From positions 434,001-498,000 of the forward strand of contig JACKOH010000003.1 of the NCBI GenBank assembly GCA_024234395.1: a stretch of 64,000 nucleotides of DNA, in the 5' to 3' direction. The notes beneath the pieces were generated by a model. That model made no database searches and was not told the DNA's origin. It saw nothing but the letters and a program-made list of their open reading frames with translations. Of this stretch, positions 50,369-59,128 are shown piece by piece. Source of the DNA: Pseudomonadales bacterium. GTDB taxonomy: Bacteria; Pseudomonadota; Gammaproteobacteria; Pseudomonadales; Pseudohongiellaceae. Each line of letters begins with the position of its first letter. The stretch's first letter is position 1. Both the position numbers and the translations under genes were made by a program.

Positions 50369-50762
50369 ACTGTTGAAACGTTTTTGCAGCTGGAGAGTTT
50401 CGGGCCTCCTTAACCGCGCTGACTCGAAAGTCAGCTGCTACTCTCAACCTCGACGGCTGAGCTATAGCGGCACTGTTGAAACGTTTTTGCAGCTGGAGCG
50501 TTTCGGGCCTCCTTAACCACGCTGACTCGAAAGTCAGCTGCTACTTTCAACCTCGACGGCTGAGCTATAGCGGCACTGTTGAAACGTTTTTGCAGCTGGA
50601 GCGTTTCGGGCCTCCTTGACCGCGCTGACTCGAAAGTCAGCTGCTACTTTCAACCTCGACGGCTGAGCTATAGCGGCACTGTTGAAACGTTTTTGCAGCT
50701 GGAGAGTTTCGGGCCTCCTTAACCGCGCTGACTCGAAAGTCAGCTGCTACTTTCAACCTCTT
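50351..50762 (-). repeat. Tandem array, 4 x 103 bp, derived from the tRNA-Thr 5' part and leader
   Basis: Unit starts are at 50351, 50454, 50557 and 50660, exactly 103 bp apart. Adjacent units differ at only 2-4 positions. On the transcribed (minus) strand each unit contains the 19 first bases of the tRNA (GCCGCTATAGCTCAGCCGT), then an insert in the D-arm, then GTAGCAGCTGACTT as in the tRNA, closed by a perfect 7-bp stem with a TTCG loop (GCTGACT-TTCG-AGTCAGC). No unit has a T-arm or an acceptor 3' strand, so none is a tRNA. The array lies between promoter and tRNA and should be transcribed as a leader of about 430 nt. Confidence 0.9.
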
Positions 50763-50807
50763 AAGCTGAGCTTACACGGCATCCCGACGATTTTAGTCAG
50801 GGCGCGA

Positions 50808-50837
50808 ATGGTACACAAGCCCGGAGTGGCAAGTCAA
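50808..50837 (-). promoter_or_regulatory. Promoter of the tRNA-Thr transcript
   Basis: On the minus strand TTGACT (50832-50837) and TACCAT (50808-50813) are separated by 18 bp, followed by a GC-rich discriminator TCGCGCCC, typical of stringently controlled stable-RNA promoters. Predicted start about 50801, leaving about 430 nt of repeat-containing leader before the tRNA. Confidence 0.7.
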
Positions 50838-50955
50838 TACTGATCCGGGGCCGGGGCCACCCTCTAAAGCGTTGATCATCCCCTACTGGATAGGATAGCT
50901 TAGACGGGAGAAGTTTTATCACCAGCCGGATCTACCTCACTTCCAGGAAAGATTT

Positions 50956-52590
50956 ATGCCCAGCGCCGTCCACATGCCTGCATGGCAGCAATTGCAGACT
51001 GCCCGCAACACCCTTGTTGAGCAGAAAACCACCATCCACCAGCAGTTCGAGAGCGACCCGCTGCGCTTCGACCGGTTTTCAGTGAAGACCCCTGAACTGG
51101 TGTTCGACTACTCGAAAAACCTGCTCACTGCCGATATCCAGCAACTGCTCTTCGACCTGGCCGATCAGTGCCAGTTGCCGGTCGCGATTGACCGCATGTT
51201 CACGGGCCAGTCAATCAATCCCACGGAACGGCGCCCGGCCCTGCATGTGGCTCTGCGCGGGCACCATGTGAACGGCCTGGAAAAGGAAGTGGCGGCGGTG
51301 CGGGAGAAAATGGCGGAATTCGTGGGAGCCATTCGCGGCGGCAGCTGGAAGGGCTGTTACGGCGATACCATCACTGACGTGGTTAACATCGGCATCGGCG
51401 GTTCCCATCTGGGGCCGGCGATGGTGGTGCGGGCACTGGAAAACTTTGCCGTCGGCCACGTGCGCTGCCACTTTATTTCCAATGTCGATCCGGCCGCCGC
51501 GCTGCGGGTGTTATCCCGTCTCAAGCCGGCCTCCACCCTGTTTATCGTCGCGTCAAAGTCCTTTTCCACGCTGGAAACCCACCAGAATGCCCTGCTGGCC
51601 CGGCGCTGGTTCCTGGACAACGGCGGCGCGGAGCGGGACCTGCGCAAGCATTTTGTCGCGGTCAGCAGCAACGTCGAGGCGGCCGCCGCTTTCGGAATCG
51701 ACGAGAAGAATATTTTCCCCATGTGGGACTGGGTGGGCGGACGTTACTCGCTCTGGTCCGCCATAGGCCTGCCCATCGCTCTGAGTGTCGGCATGGACCA
51801 CTTTCGCGAACTGCTCACCGGCGCGCATCATGCCGACGAGCACTTTCGCACTCAACCCCTCTCGGACAACATCCCGGTGATTATGGGACTGCTGACGGCC
51901 TGGTACGGAGGGTTTTACAACACCACCAGCCAGGTGGTTCTCCCCTACAGTCAGAGCCTGGAACTGTTTCCCGCCTTCCTTCAGCAACTGTCCATGGAAA
52001 GCCTGGGCAAAGGCGTGAACCTGGCGGGTGACGCGGCGGAGTTGGATACCGGGCAGGTGGTCTGGGGCGCACCCGGAACCGACGGCCAGCACTCTTTCCA
52101 TCAGCTGCTGCACCAGGGCACCCGGATTATTCCGGCAGACTTCATCGCGGTGGCGGCCAGCCCGGGTAGTGCTTATCGCGAGCAGCAGGACCATCTGCTG
52201 GCCAACTGTTTCAGCCAGAGCCAGGCGCTGATGGACGGCAAGTCCCTGGACCAAGCGGTCGCCGAACTCAAGGCGGCGGGCATGGATGACAACGCAGCCC
52301 GGGAACTGGCCCCACACAAGGTGATTCCCGGAAACCGGCCCAGCAATACCTTCCTGCTCCATAAGCTCACGCCGCATACTCTCGGCTACCTGACTGCCCT
52401 TTACGAGCATGCCGTGTACGTACAGAGCGTCCTGTGGGACATCAATGCCTTCGATCAGTGGGGTGTTGAACTGGGCAAGAAACTCAGCGGCCCAATTTTC
52501 AGTGCCCTTGCCGACCCGGATAAGCAGGGCGACTTCGATGCCTCCACCAACAACCTGATCGCCATCTGCAAGACCTGGCAGGAGGACTGA
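50956..52590 (+). CDS. pgi: Glucose-6-phosphate isomerase
   Basis: 544 residues, normal length. It interconverts glucose-6-phosphate and fructose-6-phosphate in the cytoplasm. Landmarks are NIGIGGSHLGPAMVVRAL, SKSFSTLETHQNA, MWDWVGGRYSLWSAIGLPIAL (catalytic Arg), QLSMESLGKGVN (Glu), GTDGQHSFHQLLHQGT (His) and NAFDQWGVELGK (Lys). A GNAT acetyltransferase gene follows 14 bp later. With the phosphomannomutase, manC and galU genes downstream, it links central sugar phosphates to sugar nucleotides. The other end of the window also encodes PPi-PFK. Confidence 0.97.
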   Translation: MPSAVHMPAWQQLQTARNTLVEQKTTIHQQFESDPLRFDRFSVKTPELVFDYSKNLLTADIQQLLFDLADQCQLPVAIDRMFTGQSINPTERRPALHVALRGHHVNGLEKEVAAVREKMAEFVGAIRGGSWKGCYGDTITDVVNIGIGGSHLGPAMVVRALENFAVGHVRCHFISNVDPAAALRVLSRLKPASTLFIVASKSFSTLETHQNALLARRWFLDNGGAERDLRKHFVAVSSNVEAAAAFGIDEKNIFPMWDWVGGRYSLWSAIGLPIALSVGMDHFRELLTGAHHADEHFRTQPLSDNIPVIMGLLTAWYGGFYNTTSQVVLPYSQSLELFPAFLQQLSMESLGKGVNLAGDAAELDTGQVVWGAPGTDGQHSFHQLLHQGTRIIPADFIAVAASPGSAYREQQDHLLANCFSQSQALMDGKSLDQAVAELKAAGMDDNAARELAPHKVIPGNRPSNTFLLHKLTPHTLGYLTALYEHAVYVQSVLWDINAFDQWGVELGKKLSGPIFSALADPDKQGDFDASTNNLIAICKTWQED

Positions 52591-52604
52591 TCGCTACCGT
52601 TTCC

Positions 52605-53042
52605 ATGTCGTCGGCACTGATCAGAACCGGCAACAACGCTGACACCGAGTGGCTGTACCAGTTATTCCGGGACACCAATCGCGGTTTCATCGACCTTACC
52701 TGGGGATGGGAGGAACTGCTTCAGCGCGAAGCGTTCTACGCCAATCTGCCTGGCAGTCAGTTCCGGGTTCTGTCTCTGGACGGCAACGGCATCGGCGGTT
52801 ACCACCTTGCCCGCAAGGCAGACCATCTCTGGCTGGAGATGATTCTGGTAAAGCCGCAATTCCAGCGGCGGGGATACGGAACTTTGATGATGAATGAAAT
52901 CGGCAAACAGGCCCTCGAGGCGCAACTGCCGGTTCGACTCAACGTACTGCGAATCAATCCGGCCCGACACTTCTACCTTGCTCAGGGCTTCCGGACAATC
53001 ACCGAGGCGAAAGGCAGCATGAAAATGGAATGGCAGGCGTGA
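52605..53042 (+). CDS. GNAT-family N-acetyltransferase
   Basis: 145 residues, a complete GNAT fold: an N-terminal ALIRTGNNADTEWLYQLFRD, a central GIGGYHLARKADHLWLEMILVKPQFQRRGYGTLMMNEI with the acetyl-CoA P-loop QRRGYG, then LNVLRINPARHFYLAQGF and a final TITEAKGSMKMEW. Substrate unknown. It begins 14 bp after pgi and is probably cotranscribed. The ATG at 52605 (atgtcgtcg) is the first in the frame. Confidence 0.87.
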   Translation: MSSALIRTGNNADTEWLYQLFRDTNRGFIDLTWGWEELLQREAFYANLPGSQFRVLSLDGNGIGGYHLARKADHLWLEMILVKPQFQRRGYGTLMMNEIGKQALEAQLPVRLNVLRINPARHFYLAQGFRTITEAKGSMKMEWQA

Positions 53043-53102
53043 GGAGTTGCCAGTCTCCGGACAAGGCAAGACAACCCAATTCAACCCGAACCGGGTGCCG
53101 TT

Positions 53103-53453
53103 TCAGATTTCCTGCGCCTTGACGGTAAGTCTCTTGTTGATGAACCAGATAACACTGACCAGAAGGATCGAGTAAATCTCCATACTGGGCAGCAACTGCA
53201 ACGAGCCAACTCCCGCGCTGAGGAAGATGCCGGGCAGCAGCGAAGCCAGAATAACCCGCCAGTAGGTCAATTCTCCGGTTCGGGACAGTAATACCCACAC
53301 CGGCACGCCGTACAAAAGCACGGTCGGGTACGCAATCATTGCTCCGACCAAACCAGTCAGCGAGGCGCCGAAACTGTAGGACCTGTATGGGACTCCCTCC
53401 TCAGCAACCACATACCAGTTCAGGAACTCCAATGCGTGGACAACGGGCAGCAT
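53103..53453 (-). CDS. Small membrane protein, start uncertain
   Basis: About 116 residues from the ATG at 53453. The frame is open to 53738, but overlaps the MOSC gene beyond 53581, and no good start lies between 53454 and 53581. Three or four TM helices are predicted (ALEFLNWYVV region, LTGLVGAMIAYPTVLLYGVPVWVLL, VILASLLPGIFLSAGVGSL and IYSILLVSVIWFI). No family is recognised. The absence of a start codon upstream, although the open sequence looks protein-like (HAYGFLFAPVV), hints at a degraded N-terminus. Function unknown. Confidence 0.45.
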   Translation of the reverse strand: MLPVVHALEFLNWYVVAEEGVPYRSYSFGASLTGLVGAMIAYPTVLLYGVPVWVLLSRTGELTYWRVILASLLPGIFLSAGVGSLQLLPSMEIYSILLVSVIWFINKRLTVKAQEI

Positions 53454-53581
53454 GACGACTGGCGCAAACAGGAATCCGTATGCGTGCCCGGCTTTCAGAG
53501 GTAAGCCACGCGGTTTATTTTCTGAATCTGAAATGATCGGGATTGCAGAGCCGTTCGCAAAACCGAAACTTCGCAGAGCGT

Positions 53582-54145
53582 CTAAAACGGCGCCAGCTTG
53601 CTGATTACGCCGCCGTTGGTCACCACGCCGGGTGTAATAACCCGGGCATTGATACCACGCAGCTTGAGCTGCTTGCCCAGATCGGAATTCACAAACAGCA
53701 CCGCATCGCGACCGAATCGCTGCTTGAACTTGCTGCAACCCAGGTGTGGCTCGCTGGTCACTTCCAGTACCGCTTCACCGACCTTGATTTTTGTACCGGC
53801 CGGTAAATTATCTTCGCTGAGATCGAAATCCACGAACAACTGATCGCCGGCCAGCGGCCAGCGCGTCATGTCGCCAGCAGTGAGACTGTCGATGACCCGG
53901 GAGTTCATCAGATTGATCTGCATATCCAGGTGACGCTGACGCTGTGCTTCCCGGCCGGACCAGCGCGCCGCCCAGTTGTCCCCGACCAGTCCCAGCTCCA
54001 CGCTCAGTTCCGCTTCCGGCAGCACCTCACGCTCGCCCACCGCCGGACGGCAGACGATCATTTTCACCACCCCGTCGGATTGTGGCGATTGCCGGATTGC
54101 ATCCAGAGCCCCGTCGAGCAACTCACGATTCACATGGATTGTCAT
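53582..54145 (-). CDS. MOSC-domain protein
   Basis: 187 residues from the ATG at 54145, after CGGAGAGCAGCGC. MOSC domains bind the molybdenum cofactor or transfer sulfur. Present are LGLVGDNWA (family LEGDGW-like), the motif INLMNSRVI, GDQLFVDFDLSEDNLPAG and the conserved cysteine stretch SEPHLGCSKFKQRFG. The cysteine in LGCSKF corresponds to the sulfur-carrying residue of the family. Partner unknown. It is separate from any moco gene here. Next to a DUF411 gene on the same strand. Confidence 0.88.
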   Translation of the reverse strand: MTIHVNRELLDGALDAIRQSPQSDGVVKMIVCRPAVGEREVLPEAELSVELGLVGDNWAARWSGREAQRQRHLDMQINLMNSRVIDSLTAGDMTRWPLAGDQLFVDFDLSEDNLPAGTKIKVGEAVLEVTSEPHLGCSKFKQRFGRDAVLFVNSDLGKQLKLRGINARVITPGVVTNGGVISKLAPF

Positions 54146-54237
54146 GCGCTGCTCTCCGGAGCTTCTGTGCGGTTGTGTCACGGATCTGCCACCCGGCCTG
54201 ATCGGCCAGTAACATTCAGTTGAATGGACCGGCCGGA

Positions 54238-54747
54238 CTAATACTGATCAGCCGGGGTCTTGATGCTGGCGTAAACCCGGGTGCTGCCATCGCGATTCAG
54301 CTGAATGACATCGTAAGGTGCAAAGCGGGCGCCCATTTCCATGCCGACGCTGCCTATGGGCATTCCCGGTACGGTCAGCCCCCTGGCATCGACGGGCGGA
54401 TTGTCCAGGAACTGCCTGACCAGTTTAGGCGGCACATGACCCTCGAAAGCATAGCCTGCGGCGCTGACAGCCGTGTGACAAGACTGCAATTGCGGCGTAA
54501 AACCGTGTTCCAGCTTGACCGCATTGAGGTTACGGGGATGGTGTATGGTCGACTGGAAACCGTGTTCCGTCATCTGGTTGATCCAGTTGACGCAGCAGCC
54601 ACAGCTGGGATCCTTGTGCACATCCAGTGGCGTGACGCCGGAATCCTGAGCGAATGCCCGCGGAACCAGGCTGGAAACCGCCGTTACGGCAAAGCCGGAA
54701 ACCGCTGTACCAAGCAGCTTTCTGCGCGTCAGAGGGTGTTTAAACAT
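54238..54747 (-). CDS. Exported DUF411 metal-binding protein
   Basis: 169 residues from the ATG at 54747 after AGGAGTTACCC. The N-terminus is a twin-arginine-like signal (TRRKLLGTAVSGF... PRAFAQD). The mature DUF411 domain has DVHKDPSCGCCVNWINQM (Cys49, Cys51, Cys52), LQSCHTAV, EGHVPPKLVRQFL and GLTVPGMPIGSVGMEMG. The CGCC and CH motifs with Met residues suggest Cu or other soft-metal binding; these proteins often occur near copper resistance genes, though none is here. About 93 bp separate it from the MOSC gene downstream. Confidence 0.9.
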   Translation of the reverse strand: MFKHPLTRRKLLGTAVSGFAVTAVSSLVPRAFAQDSGVTPLDVHKDPSCGCCVNWINQMTEHGFQSTIHHPRNLNAVKLEHGFTPQLQSCHTAVSAAGYAFEGHVPPKLVRQFLDNPPVDARGLTVPGMPIGSVGMEMGARFAPYDVIQLNRDGSTRVYASIKTPADQY

Positions 54748-54994
54748 GGGTAACTCCTGAAATTTTGACGACTTCTTCAGACCTGCATCAGGTCTGTGAT
54801 CCGTGTAATCCTCGTGCTTCAGGTCAAGGATAAAACGAATTCCTGATGCAAGGAAGGGCGGGAGGCTGCTCAATGGCTGCCTGCGCCCCGCCTTTACGTC
54901 AGTAAAGACCGCCAGAATTGCGATTCGGTTCCCCTGCCGCAGTCGCAGCCGGCCCACTCAACGACTGGAGACGGGCAATTCAGACCAGGCCGCG

Positions 54995-56341
54995 TCACGT
55001 CTTCATCAGATCGAGAATTTCCCGGGTTTTGGCCCGCATCAGTTCGGTATCACCCCGAGATTCCACGTTGAGACGCACCACCGGCTCGGTATTGGACATG
55101 CGGATATTGAAGCGCCAGGTGCCGAAGCTCATGCTCAATCCATCGGTGTGATCCACCGACTCGGCGCTGGCCGCGTAGTGGGATTCGAGCTGTTTCAGCA
55201 GGGCCGGGGGATCACTGATCTCGGTATTGATTTCGCCGCTGGCGGGAAACGCCGCCATGCGCTCATTGACCAGTTCCGACAGCGACTTGCCGGTCTCGCT
55301 GATCAACCCGATCACCAGCAGCCAGGGAATCATGCCGCTGTCACAGTAGGAGAAGTCCTTGAAGTAATGATGGGCACTCATCTCGCCACCGTAAATGGCG
55401 TCTTCGGCGCGCATCCGCTCCTTGATGAAGGCGTGCCCGGTCTTGCTCTGAATCGCTTCGCCTCCGTGACTCTCGGCGATTTCGATGGTGTTCCAGGTGA
55501 GCCGGGGATCGTGAATGATCCTGGCACCCGGGTGATGTTCAAGAAACGCCTGGGCCAGCAGGCCGACGATGTAATAGCCTTCGATAAAACGGCCGCTCTC
55601 ATCAAAGAAAAAGCAGCGGTCGAAGTCTCCGTCCCAGGCAATCCCCAGGTCGGCCTGGTTGGCCTTGATCGCGTCGATAGTGGGTGGCCGGTTCTCCTCG
55701 ATCAGTGGATTGGGTACACCGTTGGGGAAGTTGCCGTCCGCTTCATGGTGAACCTTGACGAAGGTCACAGGCAGCCTGTCCTCCAGCGCGTCTATCACAA
55801 CACCGGCACCGCCGTTGCCGGCATTACAGACGATTTTAAGGGGTTTGATCTGCGCCAGGTCGATATAACTCAGCAGGTGCTCCACGTAGGCCGGCCGGGT
55901 GTCCTGCCGGGTCACTTCGCCGCTTCGGGTCGCCTCCATGAAGTCACCGGATTCGGCAATGGCCTGGATTTCTTTCAACCCGGTGTCGCCGCTGATCGGC
56001 TTGGACTCGGCGCGCACCATTTTCATGCCGTTGTAGTCCTTGGGATTGTGACTGGCAGTCACGGCGATACCACCATCGGTGTGCAGATGGGCGGTGGCGA
56101 AATACACCTCCTCGGTGCCACACTGGCCGATGTTGATCACGTCCACGCCCGACTCGGTCAGGCCGCGGGTCAGGGCATCGCAAAGGTCGGCACTGGTCAG
56201 GCGGATATCGTAGCCCACCACCACGGAGGCCGGCTTGAGGAAGGTGGCGTAAGCCCGGCCGATCCGATAGGCAATATCTTCATTCAACTGATCGGGGATG
56301 CGGCCCCGGATGTCGTAGGCTTTAAAGCAGGTGATTTGCAT
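54995..56341 (-). CDS. manB: Phosphomannomutase / phosphoglucomutase (CpsG/ManB type)
   Basis: 448 residues of the alpha-D-phosphohexomutase fold. Motifs are FKAYDIRGRIPDQ, active serine TASHNPKDYNG (Ser97), metal-binding IAWDGDFDRCF, the sugar-binding GGEMSAHHYFKDF and the phosphate-binding RFNIRMSNTEPVVRLNVE. It converts mannose-6-phosphate to mannose-1-phosphate (and possibly glucose phosphates). It is third in the leftward group manC-galU-manB, with 24 bp to galU, so these are one operon for GDP-mannose and UDP-glucose. The product could also be called algC-like. Confidence 0.95.
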   Translation of the reverse strand: MQITCFKAYDIRGRIPDQLNEDIAYRIGRAYATFLKPASVVVGYDIRLTSADLCDALTRGLTESGVDVINIGQCGTEEVYFATAHLHTDGGIAVTASHNPKDYNGMKMVRAESKPISGDTGLKEIQAIAESGDFMEATRSGEVTRQDTRPAYVEHLLSYIDLAQIKPLKIVCNAGNGGAGVVIDALEDRLPVTFVKVHHEADGNFPNGVPNPLIEENRPPTIDAIKANQADLGIAWDGDFDRCFFFDESGRFIEGYYIVGLLAQAFLEHHPGARIIHDPRLTWNTIEIAESHGGEAIQSKTGHAFIKERMRAEDAIYGGEMSAHHYFKDFSYCDSGMIPWLLVIGLISETGKSLSELVNERMAAFPASGEINTEISDPPALLKQLESHYAASAESVDHTDGLSMSFGTWRFNIRMSNTEPVVRLNVESRGDTELMRAKTREILDLMKT

Positions 56342-56365
56342 TGTTATGGTCTCCGCCCGACCGCG

Positions 56366-57202
56366 TCAGTCCTTGTTCGGGTAAAAGTTTTCGTAATTGT
56401 AGTTGGTGGCTTCCATGAAGCCCTTGACACTGCCGCAGTCGAAGCGGCGGCCCTTGAACTGGTAGCCGATCACCCGGCCCTGTTCGGCCTGGCGCATGAT
56501 GGCGTCGGTAATCTGCATTTCACCATTCTTCCCGGGTGGGGTGGTGCGGATTAACTCGAAAATATCCGGGGTCAGTATATAACGGCCGATGATAGCCAGG
56601 TTGCTGGGGGCATCCGCCGGGTCGGGTTTTTCCACCATCGATTTCACCCGCCAGATGCGATCCTCTTCCATGTCTCCGTCGATGACACCGTACTTGAAGG
56701 TTTCCTCCCGCGGGACTTCCTCGATGGCGACGATGCTGCACTGGTAGCGCTCGTACAGCTTGACCATCTGGGTCAACACGCCGTCCCCTTCCGCCACACA
56801 GTAGTCGTCGGCCAGGATCACGGCAAAGGGGTGTTCGCCGATCAGTGTTTCACCGGTCAGGATGGCGTGTCCCAGCCCCTTCATTTCCACCTGCCGGGTA
56901 TAAGAGAAAGTGCAGGTTTCGATGATGTTGCGGATCTCTGCGAGCAGCTCCTCCTTACCGGTACCGGCAATCTGGTGTTCCAGCTCGTAGTTGATGTCGA
57001 AGTGATCCTCCAGGGCCCGCTTACCGCGCCCGGTCACAATCGCCATGCCATGGATGCCGGCGGCCATGGCTTCCTCGACTCCGTATTGAATCAGTGGCTT
57101 GTCGACCAGCGGCAGCATCTCTTTCGGCATTGACTTGGTCACCGGCAGGAAACGGGTCCCGTAGCCTGCGGCCGGAAACAGACACTTCTCGATTGTCGCC
57201 AT
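56366..57202 (-). CDS. galU: UTP-glucose-1-phosphate uridylyltransferase
   Basis: 278 residues from the ATG at 57202, preceded by AGGAGGAAGTGTGACT; a longer frame to 57334 is not supported. It makes UDP-glucose from UTP and glucose-1-phosphate. Landmarks are LFPAAGYGTRFLPVTKSMPK, MLPLVDKPLIQYGVEEAMAAG, GLGHAILTGE, FAVILADDY, EKPDPADAPSNLAIIGRYIL and FDCGSVKGFMEA. In the operon it lies between manC (150-bp gap) and manB. Confidence 0.96.
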   Translation of the reverse strand: MATIEKCLFPAAGYGTRFLPVTKSMPKEMLPLVDKPLIQYGVEEAMAAGIHGMAIVTGRGKRALEDHFDINYELEHQIAGTGKEELLAEIRNIIETCTFSYTRQVEMKGLGHAILTGETLIGEHPFAVILADDYCVAEGDGVLTQMVKLYERYQCSIVAIEEVPREETFKYGVIDGDMEEDRIWRVKSMVEKPDPADAPSNLAIIGRYILTPDIFELIRTTPPGKNGEMQITDAIMRQAEQGRVIGYQFKGRRFDCGSVKGFMEATNYNYENFYPNKD

Positions 57203-57352
57203 AGTCACACTTCCTCCTGTTGTGGTTTCCATTGTCGGGTTTAAGAGCAGCAAATTGCTTGCCAATATCGGCAGCACGTTGGGTAAATGCACCAAATTAG
57301 GAAGCCAGGCAGAAAATGGAGCAACGGCCTGCACCGGGTTAAACCATCGTAA

Positions 57353-58777
57353 TCAGGTTTTATCGACGCGCCCGTAAACGTCGTCGAAGCGCACGATGTC
57401 GTCTTCTCCCAGGTAGCTGCCCAGTTGCACCTCAATCAGCTCAACCGGCTCCTGACCTCGGTTTTCCAGTCGATGGCGGCAACCCAGGGGCAGAAAGATC
57501 GACTCGTTACCGCCGAGCCGGTGGACTTCGTCATCGCGGGTGACCAGGGCCTCGCCACGAACAATGGTCCAATGTTCTGCCCTATGATGGTGCATTTGCA
57601 GGGAAAGTGCCTGCCCGGGATTCACGATGATGTGTTTGACCTGGTAACCCTCGGCATTCTCCAGCGAGCGATAGGATCCCCAGGGCCGGAAGACCAGGTC
57701 ATGGTGCTGGCTCTCATGGCGTTCCGCCGCTTCCAGCATGGCGACGATCTTCTTGATCCCCTGTACCTGATCCTTGCCGGCCACCAGCACCGCATCGGAG
57801 GTTTCGATGATCACCGTATCCTGAATTCCGACCGCCGCCACTACCCGGGAACCGGCCTGAATGTAGCTGTTACTGACCTGTTCCAGCAGTACATCGCCAC
57901 TGATCGCATTGCCGTTGCCATCTTTCTCGGCGACTTCCCAGATAGCCGTCCAGGCTCCCAGGTCATTCCAGTCCGCATCCAGCGGTACCATGGCAGCCGC
58001 GGCAGTCTTTTCCATAACGGCATAGTCGATCGAATCGGCCGGGCAGGCAGCGAATTGCGGTTCCGGGATGCGCTGATAATCCTGATCGGTGGCAAGGGCG
58101 GCAAAGGCCTCGCGACAGCAGTTCAGCATCTGCGGTTGATGAGCCTGCAGTTCGGCGAGAAACACCGAAGCCCGGAACAGGAACATGCCGCTGTTCCACA
58201 GGTAGTCACCACTTTCCAGGTAGGCGCGGGCCGTTTCCAGGTCCGGTTTCTCGACAAAACGCGCCACCTGAAAAACCTCGGAATCCTCCAGCGCCGCTCC
58301 CTTCCTTATATAGCCATAACCGGTTTCCGGACTGTCCGGCACGATGCCGAAGGTGACCAGCCGGTCCTGACGCGCCACCTGCTCACCAAGCCGGATCGCT
58401 TCGTGAAGGGCCGCCTGGTTACTGATCAGGTGATCGGCGGGGAGGACCAGCAGAATCGGATCTTCACCTCCGGCAGTTGCACTCAGGGCGGCCATTGCTA
58501 CCGCGGGAGCGGTATTGCGCCCTACCGGTTCGAGCAGCAGGGAACTGCCGACGATGTCCAGCTGCCGCAGTTGTTCGGCGACCAGGAAACGGTGGTCGGC
58601 ATTACAGATGACGATTGGTGCCCCCAGCGGTTCCAGCCCGCGCAGCCGGGACAAGGTACCCTGGAACAGGGAACCGTCCTGGCCCGGAAACTCGATGAAC
58701 TGCTTGGGTAGAAGCGCGCGGGATTGGGGCCATAGGCGGGTTCCGACCCCGCCGGCAAGAATTACCGGTACCAGCAT
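57353..58777 (-). CDS. manC: Mannose-1-phosphate guanylyltransferase / mannose-6-phosphate isomerase
   Basis: 474 residues from the ATG at 58777, which has AGGA about 9 nt upstream. The N-terminal nucleotidyltransferase domain (about 1-345) has ILAGGVGTRLWPQSR, PKQFIEF, FGIVPDSPETGYGYI and EKPDLETARAYL. The C-terminal cupin-type isomerase domain (about 355-470) has FRPWGSYRSLENAEGYQVKHI, PGQALSLQMHHHRAEHW (metal histidines) and IFLPLGCRHRLENRG. It makes GDP-mannose from mannose-6-phosphate-derived mannose-1-phosphate. It is first in the operon with galU and manB. Confidence 0.96.
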   Translation of the reverse strand: MLVPVILAGGVGTRLWPQSRALLPKQFIEFPGQDGSLFQGTLSRLRGLEPLGAPIVICNADHRFLVAEQLRQLDIVGSSLLLEPVGRNTAPAVAMAALSATAGGEDPILLVLPADHLISNQAALHEAIRLGEQVARQDRLVTFGIVPDSPETGYGYIRKGAALEDSEVFQVARFVEKPDLETARAYLESGDYLWNSGMFLFRASVFLAELQAHQPQMLNCCREAFAALATDQDYQRIPEPQFAACPADSIDYAVMEKTAAAAMVPLDADWNDLGAWTAIWEVAEKDGNGNAISGDVLLEQVSNSYIQAGSRVVAAVGIQDTVIIETSDAVLVAGKDQVQGIKKIVAMLEAAERHESQHHDLVFRPWGSYRSLENAEGYQVKHIIVNPGQALSLQMHHHRAEHWTIVRGEALVTRDDEVHRLGGNESIFLPLGCRHRLENRGQEPVELIEVQLGSYLGEDDIVRFDDVYGRVDKT

Positions 58778-59128
58778 CAACTCGTTCCTGAAATTTAAAA
58801 TGGACAACGTAGCGCGTTATTGCCGGACTGGCGGCCCGCCGCGCTCTCTCCTGACTGTAACGGCGCAAGTCTAGCAGACTTCACAGTGCCGATAGCGGAC
58901 CCCGTTCATGGTTACCGACAGTCCGGACCGGGCCGGCCCATCTGATCAGGCGCAAACCGATTGACTTTAAATCGCGCACACCGGAACTTTAACCACTACA
59001 ATAGTGTGCATCTGCGTTGGTCAGAGATCGAGACACGGTAAAAACCGGTCGCTTAATGCAGACTGTTCCGCTAATATCGCAAACTTTTCAAAATCCCGGT
59101 CATTAGTGCCGGAGAGTGGGTCCAACCG
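58778..59128. other. Intergenic region between manC and fabA (divergent)
   Basis: 351 bp. A possible -10 TACAAT stands at about 58997-59002 (+), but no matching -35 is visible. The ribosome-binding GGAGAG lies before fabA. No FabR-like palindrome was found. No gene. Confidence 0.4.

Noticed and set aside
50247..50447. 66-codon ORF on the minus strand
   Set aside because: It runs through the tRNA gene and the repeat array and is not protein coding.
50369..50762. Additional tRNA genes or a CRISPR array in the 103-bp repeats
   Set aside because: Units lack T-arm and acceptor 3' strand, so they are not tRNAs. There are no unique spacers between repeats, the units are too long and no cas gene is present, so it is not CRISPR.
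55148..56554. 468-codon ORF on the plus strand
   Set aside because: Antisense to the phosphomannomutase gene, with no recognisable domain.
57425..58711. 428-codon ORF on the plus strand
   Set aside because: Antisense to manC; no known motif.
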